From: Comamonadaceae bacterium
GTDB lineage: Bacteria; Pseudomonadota; Gammaproteobacteria; Burkholderiales; Burkholderiaceae_C
DNA length: 64,000 nt
Direction of reading: 5' to 3'
NCBI GenBank assembly: GCA_027490925.1
Contig: JAIXXF010000032.1
Span: forward strand, 1 to 64,000
Shown here: one piece after another, positions 1 to 9,192 of the stretch
How positions within the stretch are numbered: the first letter of the stretch is position 1
Layout of the letters: each line of letters begins with the position of its first letter
Program-made: the position numbers and the translations under genes
Notes under the pieces: model-generated
Told to the model about the DNA's origin: nothing
What the model saw: the letters and a program-made list of their open reading frames with translations, nothing else
The model's database searches: none

Positions 1-119
1 AACTTGGCCGACAAAATCGTGGTGATGGCCGCGGTCAGCGTGGTCTTGCCGTGGTCAACGTGTCCAATCGTGCCCACGTTCACGTGGGGCTTGGTGCGTG
101 TGAATTTCTCTTTTGCCAT
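1..119 (-). CDS. tuf: Elongation factor Tu, 5' part only
   Basis: The reverse strand encodes the first 39 residues of EF-Tu, the GTPase that carries aminoacyl-tRNA to the ribosome. The start [19 protein letters not shown] is followed by the P-loop GHVDHGKT at about residues 19-26, which is diagnostic. The rest lies outside the window. Three tRNA genes lie directly upstream on the same strand, the classic tyr-gly-thr-tuf order of the bacterial tufB operon, so this copy is probably transcribed with them. Confidence 0.97.
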   Translation of the reverse strand, partial: MAKEKFTRTKPHVNVGTIGHVDHGKTTLTAAITTILSAK

Positions 120-201
120 TTTTTAAATCTCCAGCTGGAACGCCAAAAAACAAACAAATGCCGGTGCGCGACCTGTCAACACACGCAACACCCTGAATTG
201 G

Positions 202-276
<75 letters not shown>

Positions 277-301
277 AAACCTGAAAAACCTCAACCGATC
301 G

Positions 302-375
302 TGGAGCGGGAGACGGGAATCGAACCCGTATCATTAGCTTGGAAGGCTAAGGTTCTACCACTAAACTACTCCCGC
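302..375 (-). tRNA. glyT: tRNA-Gly (anticodon TCC)
   Basis: A 74-base tRNA on the reverse strand. The acceptor stem GCGGGAG pairs with CTCCCGC, the anticodon stem TTAGC/GCTAA encloses CTTCCAA, and CCA is encoded. Anticodon TCC reads GGA/GGG glycine codons. It is the middle gene of the tRNA-tuf cluster. Confidence 0.97.
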
Positions 376-444
376 ATCGACTGCGCGCCTGCAGCTCTGA
401 TGCCCGGAAATCGTTTCCAAACGCTCACATTCTCGATGTCTTGC

Positions 445-530
445 TGGTGGAGGAGGCTGGATTCGAACCAGCGTAGGCGTAAGCCAACAGATTTACAGTC
501 TGCCCCCTTTAGCCACTCGGGCACCCCTCC
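445..530 (-). tRNA. tyrT: tRNA-Tyr (anticodon GTA)
   Basis: An 86-base class II tRNA with a long variable arm on the reverse strand. The acceptor stem GGAGGGG begins at 530, the anticodon loop is CTGTAAA (anticodon GTA), and CCA is encoded. It is the first gene of the tyr-gly-thr-tuf cluster and starts about eight bases after the predicted transcription start. Confidence 0.96.
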
Positions 531-544
531 TCAGCGAACCTCGA

Positions 545-573
545 ATTATGCCACGAAAATATGACGGTGAAAA
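545..573 (-). promoter_or_regulatory. Promoter of the tRNA-Tyr/Gly/Thr-tuf operon
   Basis: On the reverse strand a -35-like TTTTCA (573-568) and a -10 CATAAT (550-545) are separated by exactly 17 bases. The -10 lies 15 bases before the 5' end of tRNA-Tyr, as expected for a tRNA operon promoter. The -35 matches the sigma-70 consensus at four of six positions. No other gene intervenes before ung. Confidence 0.65.
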
Positions 574-588
574 TTCGGCAGGCGCCCA

Positions 589-1437
589 TCACCACTGGAT
601 GGGCGGTAGCGCCCGGTTTTCGAGGAATCGGTTGGCCTGACCGAAATGCCCGCAGCCGATGAACGGCACAGGCGGGCGGCGGGCTGACAAGGGCGATGGG
701 TGGTTGGCGAGCAGCACCGCGTGGCGCTCTGACGCCCCGGCCACAGCCATCACCACCCCGGCCCGGGCTTGGGAGTGTGCGCCCCACAGCAAAAACGCAC
801 AGTGCGGCGCGACCAGCGCCACCTGGCGGATCAATTGATCGGTGAGCGCCTCCCACCCCCGTTTGGCGTGGCTGCCAGGAAGGCCGTCTTCCACGGTGAG
901 GCTGGTGTTGAGCAGCAGCACCCCTTGCTCAGCCCAGCGCACCAGGGACCCGTCGCGGGGTGCGGGCACGGCGAGGTCCCGCGCCAATTCCTGAAAGATG
1001 TTGCGCAAAGACGGCGGGATGCGCTGACCACGGGGAACCGAAAAAGCCAGGCCCTCGGCCTGACCGGGCCCATGGTAGGGGTCTTGCCCGAGCACCACGA
1101 CTTTGACTTCAGGCAAGGCGGTCAACGCCAGGGCGCGCAGCGGCTCTGCGGGGTAAACCCGCGCACCCGCATCCAAGCGCTGCTGAACGTGGTGACCGAG
1201 TTGCTGGCCCTCGGGGCTGCGCCAGAAAGCGTCCAACGTGGGGCGCCAGCCGGGCGCGCTGAGCCATTCCGACGGCGCCCACCGACGCAGCAGGCCCGGT
1301 GAATGGGTGCCTGGACCTTCGGGCGGTTGACCGATCCGATCGGCCGTCGGCGGAACCGGCAGGGGAAGGTCTGAAAAAAGACCGTTTTGGGCGTGTTCGG
1401 TGCTCAACGGCAGCGGCCGGTCTGGTTTTGAAGACAA
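589..1437 (-). CDS. ung: Uracil-DNA glycosylase
   Basis: Family 1 uracil-DNA glycosylase, which removes uracil from DNA at the start of base excision repair. The water-activating motif GQDPYHG is at residues 117-123 (catalytic Asp119) and the HPSPLS motif at about 246-251. At 282 residues it is longer than the usual 220-230 because of a proline-rich N-terminal extension of about 60 residues. A later start is therefore possible, but the extension is in frame and open. It lies 65 bases downstream of trpC on the same strand; the gap holds a dispersed repeat. Confidence 0.95.
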   Translation of the reverse strand: MSSKPDRPLPLSTEHAQNGLFSDLPLPVPPTADRIGQPPEGPGTHSPGLLRRWAPSEWLSAPGWRPTLDAFWRSPEGQQLGHHVQQRLDAGARVYPAEPLRALALTALPEVKVVVLGQDPYHGPGQAEGLAFSVPRGQRIPPSLRNIFQELARDLAVPAPRDGSLVRWAEQGVLLLNTSLTVEDGLPGSHAKRGWEALTDQLIRQVALVAPHCAFLLWGAHSQARAGVVMAVAGASERHAVLLANHPSPLSARRPPVPFIGCGHFGQANRFLENRALPPIQW

Positions 1438-1441
1438 ATCA

Positions 1442-1491
1442 GCCTCCAGGCCCCGTTTGGGTGGGCGCCATTGCTACAAAAAAAGGAGCGC
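1442..1491 (-). repeat. Dispersed palindromic repeat, copy 1
   Basis: Read on the reverse strand, this gap between trpC and ung holds GCTCCTTTTTTTGTAGC, then 19 bases, then GGGCCTGGAGGC. This is the layout of the copies at 9072, 30880, 40961 and 61282: a hairpin-like GCT..TAGC block, about 20 bases, then GGGCCAGAGGC. It occupies most of the intergenic space. Confidence 0.6.
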
Positions 1492-1502
1492 GTATCGCCG
1501 AG

Positions 1503-2294
1503 TCACGTGCCGAAAAGCGCGGCCAAGGCCTCACCCGGCTCTTTGGCGCGCATGAAGGCCTCGCCGACCAAGAACGCATGCACGCCTTCGCCCCGCATGC
1601 GCTGGACGTCTGCGGGGGTGAGGATGCCGCTCTCAGTGACCAGCAAACGGTCGGGCGGCACTTCCGCACGCAGCGCGAGCGTGGTGTCCAGCGTGACCTC
1701 AAAGGTGCGCAGGTTGCGGTTGTTGATGCCCACCAGCGGGGTTTTCAGGCGCAGGGCGCGTTCCAGCTCGCGACCGTCGTGCACCTCGACCAGCACCGCC
1801 ATGCCGAGGTCGGCGGCGATGGCCTCGAAGTCGGCCATCTGTGCGTTGTCCAGGCAGGCCGCGATGAGCAGCACCGCGTCCGCGCCCATGGCGCGGGACT
1901 CGTACACCTGGTAAGGATCGACCAGAAAATCCTTCCGCAACACCGGCAGGTGGCACGAAGCCCGGGCCTGCTTGAGCGCGTCCACGCTGCCTTGGAAAAA
2001 CGGCTTGTCGGTCAGCACGGACAAGCACGCCGCGCCGAACTCGGCGTAGCTCTGGGCGATGTCGGCAGGAATAAAGTCTTCGCGCAGCACGCCCTTGGAG
2101 GGGCTCGCCTTTTTCACCTCGGCGATGACCGCTGCCCTGCCGCCGTCGACCTTGGCGCGCATGGCGCCCACGAAATCGCGGGTGAGGACGCGGGACTCGG
2201 CGTCGGCCCGCACCGCAGACAGCGGCATCCGCTTGTGGGCGGCGGCCACTTCCTCGCGTTTGACCTCAACGATCTTGTTCAATATGTCCGACAT
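1503..2294 (-). CDS. trpC: Indole-3-glycerol phosphate synthase
   Basis: Catalyses ring closure of carboxyphenylamino-deoxyribulose phosphate to indole-3-glycerol phosphate in tryptophan biosynthesis. Its 263 residues match the monofunctional family. Conserved segments include [11 protein letters not shown] (catalytic lysine region), VLRKDFL, LVEVHD, GINNRNL and VTESGI of the TIM barrel. It begins three bases after trpD and is the last trp gene of the operon. There is no fused phosphoribosylanthranilate isomerase, so trpF must be elsewhere. Confidence 0.97.
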   Translation of the reverse strand: MSDILNKIVEVKREEVAAAHKRMPLSAVRADAESRVLTRDFVGAMRAKVDGGRAAVIAEVKKASPSKGVLREDFIPADIAQSYAEFGAACLSVLTDKPFFQGSVDALKQARASCHLPVLRKDFLVDPYQVYESRAMGADAVLLIAACLDNAQMADFEAIAADLGMAVLVEVHDGRELERALRLKTPLVGINNRNLRTFEVTLDTTLALRAEVPPDRLLVTESGILTPADVQRMRGEGVHAFLVGEAFMRAKEPGEALAALFGT

Positions 2295-2297
2295 GGC

Positions 2298-3341
2298 TCA
2301 GCCTGTTAAGGATTTGGAAAGGGACACCAGCGCCTGGAGCTTGGCCTTGGCCGCGCCAGACGCGATGGCCGACCGCGCGAGCGAGAGCCCCTCGGGGATG
2401 GACGCCGCCACGTTGGCCGCGTACAGCGCCACCCCGGCATTGAGCACCACGATGTCGTGAGCCGCGCCGGGTTGCCCGTCGAGCACCCCCATCAGCATGG
2501 CGCGCGATTGTTCCGGTGTTTCCACGCGCAGCTGGCGGCTGCTGGCCATGGGCAGGTCGAAGTCTTCCGGGTGGATTTCGTACTCGCGGATGGCGCCGTC
2601 TTTGAGTTCGCCCACCACCGTGGCCGCGCCCAGACTGACCTCGTCCATGCCGTCTTTGCCAAACACCACCAACGCATGCTCGGCCCCCAGCCGCTGCAAC
2701 GCCCGGACCTGGATGCCCACCAAGTCGGCGTGAAAAACGCCCATCAAGATGTTGGGCGCACTGGCAGGGTTGGTCAATGGCCCCAAGATATTGAACAGGG
2801 TGCGCACGCCCATTTCCTTGCGCACCGGTGCCACGTTTTTCATGGCCGGGTGGTGGTTTGGCGCGAACATGAAGCCGACGCCGACCTCTGCGATGCAGCG
2901 GGCGATCGCCTCTGGCGGCAAGGCAATGCCCACGCCCAGGCTCTCCAGCACGTCGGCACTGCCTGACTTGCTGCTCACGCTGCGGCCGCCATGCTTGCTC
3001 ACCCGGGCACCCGCCGCCGCCGCCACGAACATGCTGCAGGTGGAAATGTTGAAGGTGTGCGAACCGTCGCCGCCGGTGCCCACGATGTCGACCAAGTGGG
3101 TGCGGTCAGCGACCTGCACCTGGGTCGCGAACTCGCGCATCACCTGGGCGGCGGCGGTGATTTCGCCAATGGTTTCTTTCTTGACGCGCAGACCTGTGAT
3201 CAACGCGGCCGTCATCACGGGCGACATCTCGCCACGCATGATGAGGCGCATGATGTGCAGCATCTCGTCGTGGAAGATCTCTCGGTGCTCGATGGTGCGC
3301 TGCAGCGCCTCTTGGGGCGTGATGAGGTGCGGGGTGGTCAT
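2298..3341 (-). CDS. trpD: Anthranilate phosphoribosyltransferase
   Basis: Transfers phosphoribosyl from PRPP to anthranilate, the second step specific to tryptophan synthesis. The glycine-rich PRPP loop [15 protein letters not shown] is at about residues 81-95, and [15 protein letters not shown] follows. I chose the ATG at 3341 ([10 protein letters not shown]), giving 347 residues, the family length; the reading frame stays open further upstream but that part runs into trpG sequence. It is separated from trpG by 20 bases. No fused glutamine amidotransferase domain is present. Confidence 0.96.
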   Translation of the reverse strand: MTTPHLITPQEALQRTIEHREIFHDEMLHIMRLIMRGEMSPVMTAALITGLRVKKETIGEITAAAQVMREFATQVQVADRTHLVDIVGTGGDGSHTFNISTCSMFVAAAAGARVSKHGGRSVSSKSGSADVLESLGVGIALPPEAIARCIAEVGVGFMFAPNHHPAMKNVAPVRKEMGVRTLFNILGPLTNPASAPNILMGVFHADLVGIQVRALQRLGAEHALVVFGKDGMDEVSLGAATVVGELKDGAIREYEIHPEDFDLPMASSRQLRVETPEQSRAMLMGVLDGQPGAAHDIVVLNAGVALYAANVAASIPEGLSLARSAIASGAAKAKLQALVSLSKSLTG

Positions 3342-3361
3342 GTGGCGGTCTCCAAATCGGC

Positions 3362-3958
3362 TCAGGCCAGCACGAGGAAATTCTTCAGCATCGCATGGCC
3401 GTGCTCGGTCAAGATGGACTCGGGGTGGAATTGCACCCCCTCGACCCGCACCTCGGACGCGAAGCCGGTGTGGCGCACGCCCATGATCTCGCCGTCGTCG
3501 GTCCACGCGGTGACCTTCAAGGCCTCGGGCTTGCTGGCCCGGTCGATCGCCAGCGAGTGGTACCGGTTGACGGTGAACTGCGTGGGCAGGTTGGCGAACA
3601 CGCCTTCACCGGTGGTGGTGATGACGCTGGTTTTGCCGTGCATCAGTTGCTGGGCCCGCACGATCTTGCCGCCAAAAGCCGCACCAATGCTCTGGTGCCC
3701 AAGGCACACCCCCAAGATCGGCAGGCGGCCCGCGAAGTGCTGGATGGCCGCCACCGACACCCCCGCCTCGGCCGGGGAGCAAGGCCCAGGCGACACCACC
3801 AATCGGTCGGGGCGACGTTCTGCGATGCCCGCCAGCGTGATGTCGTCGTTGCGGAACACCTCCACCTCGGCACCCAGCTCGGCAAAGTACTGCACCAGGT
3901 TGTAGGTGAAGCTGTCGTAGTTGTCGACCATCAACAACCGAATCGGTTTGGCGCTCAT
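3362..3958 (-). CDS. trpG: Anthranilate synthase component II (glutamine amidotransferase)
   Basis: Supplies ammonia from glutamine to TrpE; in many bacteria the subunit is shared with p-aminobenzoate synthase. The class I amidotransferase triad is visible: nucleophile Cys85 in GVCLGHQS, and His/Glu in GVQFHPES. The start [20 protein letters not shown] at 3958 overlaps the trpE stop by four bases (ATGA), which indicates translational coupling. It has 198 residues, normal for the family. Confidence 0.97.
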   Translation of the reverse strand: MSAKPIRLLMVDNYDSFTYNLVQYFAELGAEVEVFRNDDITLAGIAERRPDRLVVSPGPCSPAEAGVSVAAIQHFAGRLPILGVCLGHQSIGAAFGGKIVRAQQLMHGKTSVITTTGEGVFANLPTQFTVNRYHSLAIDRASKPEALKVTAWTDDGEIMGVRHTGFASEVRVEGVQFHPESILTEHGHAMLKNFLVLA

Positions 3959-5454
3959 TGCAAGCCCTCTTCCACCAGTTCGCTGGCCCGCAACAGCGCG
4001 CGCGCCTTGTGCTCGGTCTCGCGCCATTCCATCTCGGGCACCGAGTCGGCCACCACACCAGCCGCCGCCTGCACATAAAGCACCTGGTCTTTGATGACGC
4101 CGGTGCGGATCGCGATCGCCACGTCCATGTCGCCCGCATAGCTGAGGTAACCGCACGCCCCGCCGTACAGCCCGCGCTTGGTCGGCTCCAGTTGGTCGAT
4201 CAGCTCCATCGCGTGCACCTTGGGCGCGCCAGTCAAGGTGCCCGCAGGAAAGGTCGCTTTGAGCACGTCCATGGGCGTCATGCCGTCGAGCAACAGGCCT
4301 TCGACGTTGCTCACAATATGCATCACGTGGCTGTAACGCTCCACCACAAAAGCCTCAGTCACCTTCACGCTGCCCGTCTGTGCAATGCGCCCGATGTCGT
4401 TGCGCGCGAGGTCGATCAGCATCACGTGCTCGGCGCGCTCCTTCGGGTCGTTGATGAGCTCGGCCTCGGCGGCCTTGTCGGCCTCGGGCGTGGCCCCGCG
4501 CGGCCGGGTACCAGCCAGCGGGCGGATGGTGACCTTATGACCCTCGGGCGTGCGCTCTTGGCGCACCAAGATCTCGGGCGATGCGCCAACCACATGGAAA
4601 TCACGGAAGTGGTAGTAATACATGTACGGACTGGGGTTCAACGAACGCAGCGCCCGGTACAGGCTGAGGGGGGACTCGGTGTAGGGTTTGCTGATGCGCT
4701 GGCCCACCTGCACTTGCATGAAATCACCGGCGGCGATCAGCTCCTTGGCTTTGCCCACTGCGGCCAGGTAGTCGTCTTTGGCAAATGCGCGGGACGTGGC
4801 GTGGCCGACGCTGGGCTGGATGGGCGGGGCGCTCACTGGCCGACGCAAATGGGCCTTGAGTTCGTCCAGCCGGGCCACCGCTTTGGCATAGGCCTGGGGC
4901 TGCTCGGGGTCGGCATAGACAATGAGGTGCAACTTGCCCGACAAGTTGTCGATGACGGCCAGTTCCTCGCACTGCAGCAGCAAAATGTCGGGGCAGCCCA
5001 GGGCATCGGGCGGGCAGCTCGCCGCGAGTTTTTTTTCGATGTGGCGCACGGTGTCGTAGCCAAAGTACCCGGCCAGCCCGCCGCAGAACCGAGGCAACCC
5101 GGGCTGCAGCGCGACCTTGAAGCGTTGCTGGTAAGCGGCAATGAAATCCAGCGGGTTGAGTCGCGAGGTTTCCACCACCACACCGTCGGTCACCACCTCG
5201 GTGACCGCGTCCGCGCCAAAGCCGCGGGCCCGCACCAAAGTGCGTGCAGGCAGGCCGATGAAGCTGTAGCGGCCAAAACGCTCGCCCCCCACCACCGACT
5301 CCAACAAAAAGCTGTGCGCCCCTTGCCCGTCGGCGTGGGCGAGCTTGAGGTAGACGGACAGAGGCGTTTCCAGGTCCGCAAAGGCTTGGGTGGTCAGCGG
5401 AATGCGGTTGTGGCCTTCCCGCGCCAAGCGGTCAAATTCAATGTCGGTGATCAC
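3955..5454 (-). CDS. trpE: Anthranilate synthase component I
   Basis: Forms anthranilate from chorismate using ammonia passed from TrpG, the committed step of tryptophan synthesis. The N-terminal LLES motif, where tryptophan binds for feedback inhibition, is present in [17 protein letters not shown], and the C-terminal chorismate-binding core shows [18 protein letters not shown] and [13 protein letters not shown] place the start at GTG 5454, because GGAGG at 5467-5463 lies eight bases ahead of it and the protein then begins (V/M)ITDIEFDRL. Another GTG at 5481 would add nine residues. First gene of trpEGDC. Confidence 0.95.
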   Translation of the reverse strand: MITDIEFDRLAREGHNRIPLTTQAFADLETPLSVYLKLAHADGQGAHSFLLESVVGGERFGRYSFIGLPARTLVRARGFGADAVTEVVTDGVVVETSRLNPLDFIAAYQQRFKVALQPGLPRFCGGLAGYFGYDTVRHIEKKLAASCPPDALGCPDILLLQCEELAVIDNLSGKLHLIVYADPEQPQAYAKAVARLDELKAHLRRPVSAPPIQPSVGHATSRAFAKDDYLAAVGKAKELIAAGDFMQVQVGQRISKPYTESPLSLYRALRSLNPSPYMYYYHFRDFHVVGASPEILVRQERTPEGHKVTIRPLAGTRPRGATPEADKAAEAELINDPKERAEHVMLIDLARNDIGRIAQTGSVKVTEAFVVERYSHVMHIVSNVEGLLLDGMTPMDVLKATFPAGTLTGAPKVHAMELIDQLEPTKRGLYGGACGYLSYAGDMDVAIAIRTGVIKDQVLYVQAAAGVVADSVPEMEWRETEHKARALLRASELVEEGLQ

Positions 5455-5552
5455 GGGAAGAGCCTCCAGCTCGGTCGGCACCCCACAGTGGTGGGAGCGC
5501 TGTTCATTCGGTCAACCCCTGTCAGGGGCGTTCGGCACGGCGGGCGTGCCAA

Positions 5553-5642
5553 TCAGGATGGGGCGTGCGCCAGCGTGTTGACACGCCAGGGCCAGGCTCC
5601 CCGGTCGTGGCGACCTGTTCGCGTGCGGCGGTGAATGAACAT
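5553..5642 (-). CDS. Possible tryptophan-sensing leader peptide
   Basis: A 29-codon reading frame 98 bases upstream of trpE on the same strand, starting MFIHRRTRTGRHDRG and carrying Trp-Pro-Trp at residues 17-19. Two tryptophan codons in a short frame ahead of trpE are suggestive of attenuation. The Trp codons lie next to CACGCC (5582-5587), which can pair either with GCGTG (5573-5577) or with GGCGTG (5562-5567), and a 6-bp hairpin (5534-5550) follows. No clear ribosome binding site and no U-tract terminator are visible, so this is only a candidate. Confidence 0.35.
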   Translation of the reverse strand: MFIHRRTRTGRHDRGAWPWRVNTLAHAPS

Positions 5643-5755
5643 GAACAAAGTGTAGCAAAGCCCCTGTGAAGGCTGGCTGAGATGGGGGACAACCATGTGG
5701 CGAATGGGCGCGGAACTGCCGACAATACGGGTCTTTTTGGACTCGAAGAAACACC

Positions 5756-6343
5756 ATGGCACACCTCCGATCCCTGAGCCTGTTTTGCGCGGCCGCTTTG
5801 CTGGCGACCAGCGGCTGGGCCGCCACCGTCTCGGTGAATGGCGTCAAGCTCGAAGACAGCATCGACATCCAAGGCACCAAGCTGCAGCTCAACGGCGCGG
5901 GCGTGCGGGTGAAGGTGATCGTCAAAGTCTATGTGGCCGCGTTGTACCTGAACAAAAAGGCTGCCACGACGGAAGAAGTGCTGACGGCCACCGGCCCGAA
6001 GCGTCTGACGCTGACGCTGCTGCGCGACATTGATGCGGGCGAACTCGGCAAACTCTTCACCAAGGGCGTGGAAGACAACACCGCCCGAGGTGACATGGCC
6101 AAACTGATTCCTGGCCTGCTGCGCATGGGCCAGATCTTTGCCGATCAGAAAAACCTGAAGTCGGGCGACTCGGTGTTCATCGACTGGGTGCCTGGCACCG
6201 GCACGGTGTTAACCATCAATGGCAAGGTGCAACCCGACCCGTTCAAAGAGCCTGAGTTTTTCACCGCGATGATGCGCATCTGGCTGGGCGACAAACCCGC
6301 CGACTACCAACTGAAAGACGCGTTGCTGGGCAAGTCGTCCTGA
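5756..6343 (+). CDS. Chalcone isomerase-like periplasmic protein
   Basis: 195 residues with a clear signal peptide (MAHLRSLSLFCAAALLATSGWA). The mature part resembles the bacterial chalcone-isomerase-like family: VSVNGVKLEDSIDIQGTKLQ, VKVYVAALYLNKKA, LRDIDAGELGKLFTKG and a late DSVFIDWVPGTGTVL. Bacterial members have the fold but generally no demonstrated isomerase activity, so the function is unknown; a periplasmic lipid- or small-molecule-binding role is a guess. It is a single gene, divergent from trpE and convergent with gph. Confidence 0.85.
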   Translation: MAHLRSLSLFCAAALLATSGWAATVSVNGVKLEDSIDIQGTKLQLNGAGVRVKVIVKVYVAALYLNKKAATTEEVLTATGPKRLTLTLLRDIDAGELGKLFTKGVEDNTARGDMAKLIPGLLRMGQIFADQKNLKSGDSVFIDWVPGTGTVLTINGKVQPDPFKEPEFFTAMMRIWLGDKPADYQLKDALLGKSS

Positions 6344-6352
6344 CCGGACGCC

Positions 6353-7066
6353 TCACAGCGCCAGCAGGCGGTGCAGGGAGTCGGTGAAGCCGTCGGCATC
6401 GACCGACCGCACCGGCTGCCCATGGTTGTAGCCGTAGGTCACCAGCCACACGGGACAACCAGCGGCGCGGGCGGCCTGTGCGTCATTGCTGGAATCGCCC
6501 ACCATCAGCGTGCGGGCGGGCTCGGTGCCCAACGCTTCGCAGGTTTTCAACAACGGCAATGGGTCTGGCTTTTTGCGCTCGAACGAGTCGCCACCGAACA
6601 CCACCGGGAAAAAACGGTCCAGGCCTTTGGCGCGCAGCAGTGGCTTGGCGAAGGCGTTGGGTTTGTTGGTCAGGCACGCCATGGGCACCCCGCGCGCGGC
6701 CAGGCCTTCGAGACACGCCACCACCCCAGGGTAGACCACCGCCTGTTGCCCATTGATGTGAAGGTAGTGCGCCTGGTAGTGCGCCCACGCGGGGCCTTGC
6801 AAGGCCTGAAACGCCTCGTCACTGAGGCGGTGGCCAGACGGTGTGAGCACGTGCTCCAGCAAAGACCTGATCAAATGTTCAGAGCCCTTGCCGATCAAAC
6901 GCTCCACGGTGAGGCGGTCGACCTCGGTGGGCGTGCCAGCGGGCAGCGGCAGCTTCTGCAGCATGTGGTTCAACGCCAGCACGAAGTCCCCCACGGTATC
7001 AATCAGGGTGCCGTCCAGGTCGAAGACGACGGCTTGCAGCGTGGTGGCGTTCAGGGAGAATGGCAT
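6353..7066 (-). CDS. gph: Phosphoglycolate phosphatase
   Basis: HAD-superfamily phosphatase that dephosphorylates 2-phosphoglycolate, a product of DNA repair and of oxygenase side reactions, to glycolate. Motif I VVFDLDGTLIDT carries Asp16 and Asp18; motif II is in MACLTNKPN, the conserved lysine in FERKKPDP, and motif III in MVGDSSNDAQAA. It has 237 residues, typical. In many betaproteobacteria gph lies directly between rpe and trpE; here a plus-strand gene separates it from trpE and rpe is 23 kb away. Confidence 0.93.
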   Translation of the reverse strand: MPFSLNATTLQAVVFDLDGTLIDTVGDFVLALNHMLQKLPLPAGTPTEVDRLTVERLIGKGSEHLIRSLLEHVLTPSGHRLSDEAFQALQGPAWAHYQAHYLHINGQQAVVYPGVVACLEGLAARGVPMACLTNKPNAFAKPLLRAKGLDRFFPVVFGGDSFERKKPDPLPLLKTCEALGTEPARTLMVGDSSNDAQAARAAGCPVWLVTYGYNHGQPVRSVDADGFTDSLHRLLAL

Positions 7067-7167
7067 GGGGGATGGGCAGACACGCAGGCCGACGGGGCCC
7101 GTCTGCCAGAGCGCCTGATTATCTTCACTCCACCACCTTTATTTGAATCAACCTGAGAAAGGCCGTC

Positions 7168-7842
7168 ATGAAAACCTGCACCACTGTTGCCCTTGCACTG
7201 GCCTTGGCCGCGAGCGCCGCCCAAGCCCAAAACCTGCGCCAACCCAACCTGATGGCCTACGGCGTGGTGGGCACCACCGGCCTGGGCGTGGGATTGGGCA
7301 CCGAGGTGCTGCCGGGTGTGGTGGTGCGTGGCGAGTTTTCGCGCTACAGCCGAAGCTACACGACGTCTGAGAACGGCATCGACTACCGCGGCGACCTGAA
7401 ACTGCAAGCGGGCGCGGTATTCGCTGACCTGCACCCGCTGGGCGGCGCGTTTCGGCTCACGGCGGGTCTGGACTTCCGCCCGGCGCAGGCCGACCTCCGG
7501 GCGCTGACCAACAACATCGGTCTGGTCAACGTGAACGGCACGCCTTACCCGGTGCCGCCGGGCGAGGCCATCACCGGCACGGTGCGCTACAAGTCCACCA
7601 TGCCCTATGTGGGTGTGGGCTGGGGACTGGGCGGCACCGGCGGTCAAAGCGGGCTGCGCTTCGGGGTGGACCTGGGCGCGAACATTGGCAAGGCCAAAGG
7701 CAGCTTGTCGGCCACCAACGGGCTGCGCGCCCTGCCCGGCTTCAACCAGAACCTGGCCGCTGAATCGGCGAAGTTTGACCGTGAGGTGTCCCGACTGAAG
7801 GCCTTCCCGGTCATCAAGGTCTCGGTCGGCTACGGGTTCTGA
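7168..7842 (+). CDS. Predicted outer-membrane beta-barrel protein
   Basis: 224 residues with a signal peptide ending MKTCTTVALALALAASAAQA. The mature sequence alternates hydrophobic and polar residues with many Gly, Tyr and Arg, as in small porin-like barrels, and ends VSVGYGF with a terminal Phe, the usual BAM recognition signal. Segments such as GVVVRGEFSRYSRSY and MPYVGVGWGLGG look like strands of an OmpW- or OprF-like barrel. Function unknown. It precedes a hypothetical gene by 16 bases. Confidence 0.7.
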   Translation: MKTCTTVALALALAASAAQAQNLRQPNLMAYGVVGTTGLGVGLGTEVLPGVVVRGEFSRYSRSYTTSENGIDYRGDLKLQAGAVFADLHPLGGAFRLTAGLDFRPAQADLRALTNNIGLVNVNGTPYPVPPGEAITGTVRYKSTMPYVGVGWGLGGTGGQSGLRFGVDLGANIGKAKGSLSATNGLRALPGFNQNLAAESAKFDREVSRLKAFPVIKVSVGYGF

Positions 7843-7858
7843 ACCGGGCCGCACCGCG

Positions 7859-8464
7859 ATGGACGCCTGGCTGTGGGTGGTGGGGTTCGCTGCGGCGGGC
7901 TGGATGCTCAACGCACGGGCCCAGCGGCGCCGCATCGCGCTGTTGGCGCAGCACCTGGGCGCCTACCGGGTAGAAAAGCTGATGGAGACACTGATGCAGG
8001 GCTACCTGCGGGCGCTGGGGGAGCCCGACGCCGAGCGGGCACGCGCGGTATGGCGCCTGCTGTCGGTGTCCGAGAGCGAGCTGGTGCAGCAGTTCGGCCG
8101 TTTTGCCACCGACTTCGCGCGGGTGGATGCGGCGCTCACTCGGGTGAGCCGCCTGCCGTGGGCGCTGCCGCTGGCCGAGCGTTGGCTGCCGGGCCACAGC
8201 TTTGACGCGCGCTTGGCGTTTCAGCTGCATGCCGAGGGCATGGCGCGGGTGGTGGCCAATACCGAGGGGCGCAGCGACAAAGACAAGGCCTTCACCCTGT
8301 CGGCCGAGCTGATGCTGATGCAGCACACCTGTCACTGGTTCTGCCGGTCCAAGGCCACCGCATCGGCCAGGGTGCTGGTGCGCCACCAAACGCCCCACGC
8401 GCAGCTGGTGGCGTCGGTCTCACCGGAAACGCGGGCCGCCTACCTGGCGCTCACCGGCGGCTGA
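7859..8464 (+). CDS. Hypothetical protein with N-terminal membrane segment
   Basis: 201 residues that I do not recognise. The N-terminus MDAWLWVVGFAAAGWMLNA is a likely membrane anchor, followed by a basic AQRRR stop-transfer patch and a mostly helical soluble domain rich in Ala, Leu and Arg. A short MLMQHTCHWFCR segment holds two Cys and two His. It starts 16 bases after the barrel protein and may be co-transcribed with it. Confidence 0.75.
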   Translation: MDAWLWVVGFAAAGWMLNARAQRRRIALLAQHLGAYRVEKLMETLMQGYLRALGEPDAERARAVWRLLSVSESELVQQFGRFATDFARVDAALTRVSRLPWALPLAERWLPGHSFDARLAFQLHAEGMARVVANTEGRSDKDKAFTLSAELMLMQHTCHWFCRSKATASARVLVRHQTPHAQLVASVSPETRAAYLALTGG

Positions 8465-8530
8465 ACGCGCGGCATGGCGCGCGCGGTCCCGGCGCCGGAC
8501 CTGGCAGCAACGGCTTACCATTGACCGTGT

Positions 8531-9016
8531 ATGAAAGACCTGTTGTCGCTGGACCGCATCGCGCTCAATGTGCACATCCACTCCAAGCAACACGCGTTCG
8601 AGGAGATCGGGCGGCTGGTGTGCCACCGGCGCGGCCCCAAGCCCGACGAGATCGCCAGCCGCCTCGCCAAACGCGAGGCGCGGCGTTCCACCGCGCAGGG
8701 CTATGGCATCGCGCTGCCCCATGCGCAGGTCAAGGGCTTGAGCAAACCGGTGGCGGCGTTTTTGCGCACCCAAGAACCGCTGGCGTTTGACGCGCCCGAC
8801 GGCATCGCGGTGGACCAGGTGTGCGCGCTGCTGGTGCCCAAACCGGCGACCTCCGAGCACTTCGACCTGCTCACCCAGCTCGGGCTGATGTTCTCTGACC
8901 GCCGCTTCCGCCTGGCCCTGGCGGCCTGTACCGAGCCGCTGGGCGTGTGGCAGTTGTTTGAGCAATGGCCTTACGGCCCTGCCGACCTGCTGGCGCCAGC
9001 CCCTGCCCCGGCGTGA
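8531..9016 (+). CDS. ptsN: PTS IIA-like nitrogen regulatory protein
   Basis: EIIA-Ntr, the last phosphoacceptor of the nitrogen phosphotransferase chain (EI-Ntr, NPr, EIIA-Ntr), which regulates potassium transport and nitrogen or carbon responses rather than importing sugar. The phospho-acceptor His64 is in GIALPHAQV, and LAKREARRSTAQG matches the family. It has 161 residues. Unlike the common rpoN-hpf-ptsN order, rpoN here is about 11 kb away and no hpf gene is near. Confidence 0.9.
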   Translation: MKDLLSLDRIALNVHIHSKQHAFEEIGRLVCHRRGPKPDEIASRLAKREARRSTAQGYGIALPHAQVKGLSKPVAAFLRTQEPLAFDAPDGIAVDQVCALLVPKPATSEHFDLLTQLGLMFSDRRFRLALAACTEPLGVWQLFEQWPYGPADLLAPAPAPA

Positions 9017-9071
9017 CAGCGCTGTCCGCCGCGCCCACCAGAGCGGCGGGCGGATCGCTGCCCCCACTGAT

Positions 9072-9119
9072 TTGCTATTGAATCAATAGCTACTGATCAA
9101 GCTGGTACGTGGGCCAGAG
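9072..9119 (+). repeat. Dispersed palindromic repeat, copy 2
   Basis: TTGCTATTGAATCAATAGC forms a hairpin, followed by 20 bases and GGGCCAGAG. It lies between the convergent genes ptsN and glcB, just before the terminator hairpin. Spacing and both end blocks match the copies at 30880 and 61282. Confidence 0.75.
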
Positions 9120-9139
9120 TGCAAATCGATCACGCACAG

Positions 9140-9172
9140 CGCAAAAATGGCCCGTGTGGACCATTTTTTGCG
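9140..9172. terminator. Bidirectional terminator between ptsN and glcB
   Basis: CGCAAAAATGG (9140-9150) pairs with CCATTTTTTGCG (9161-9172), an 11-bp stem with one bulged T and a 10-base loop. The A- and T-runs at the stem base on each side fit termination in both directions between two converging genes. Confidence 0.65.
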
Positions 9173-9192
9173 GAAAGCGGCTGGACCGGGCG

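Noticed and set aside
3958-5634. A long plus-strand open frame opposite trpE
   Set aside because: It is antisense to a clear trpE gene; GC-rich codon bias keeps the opposite frame open. No homology is recognisable.
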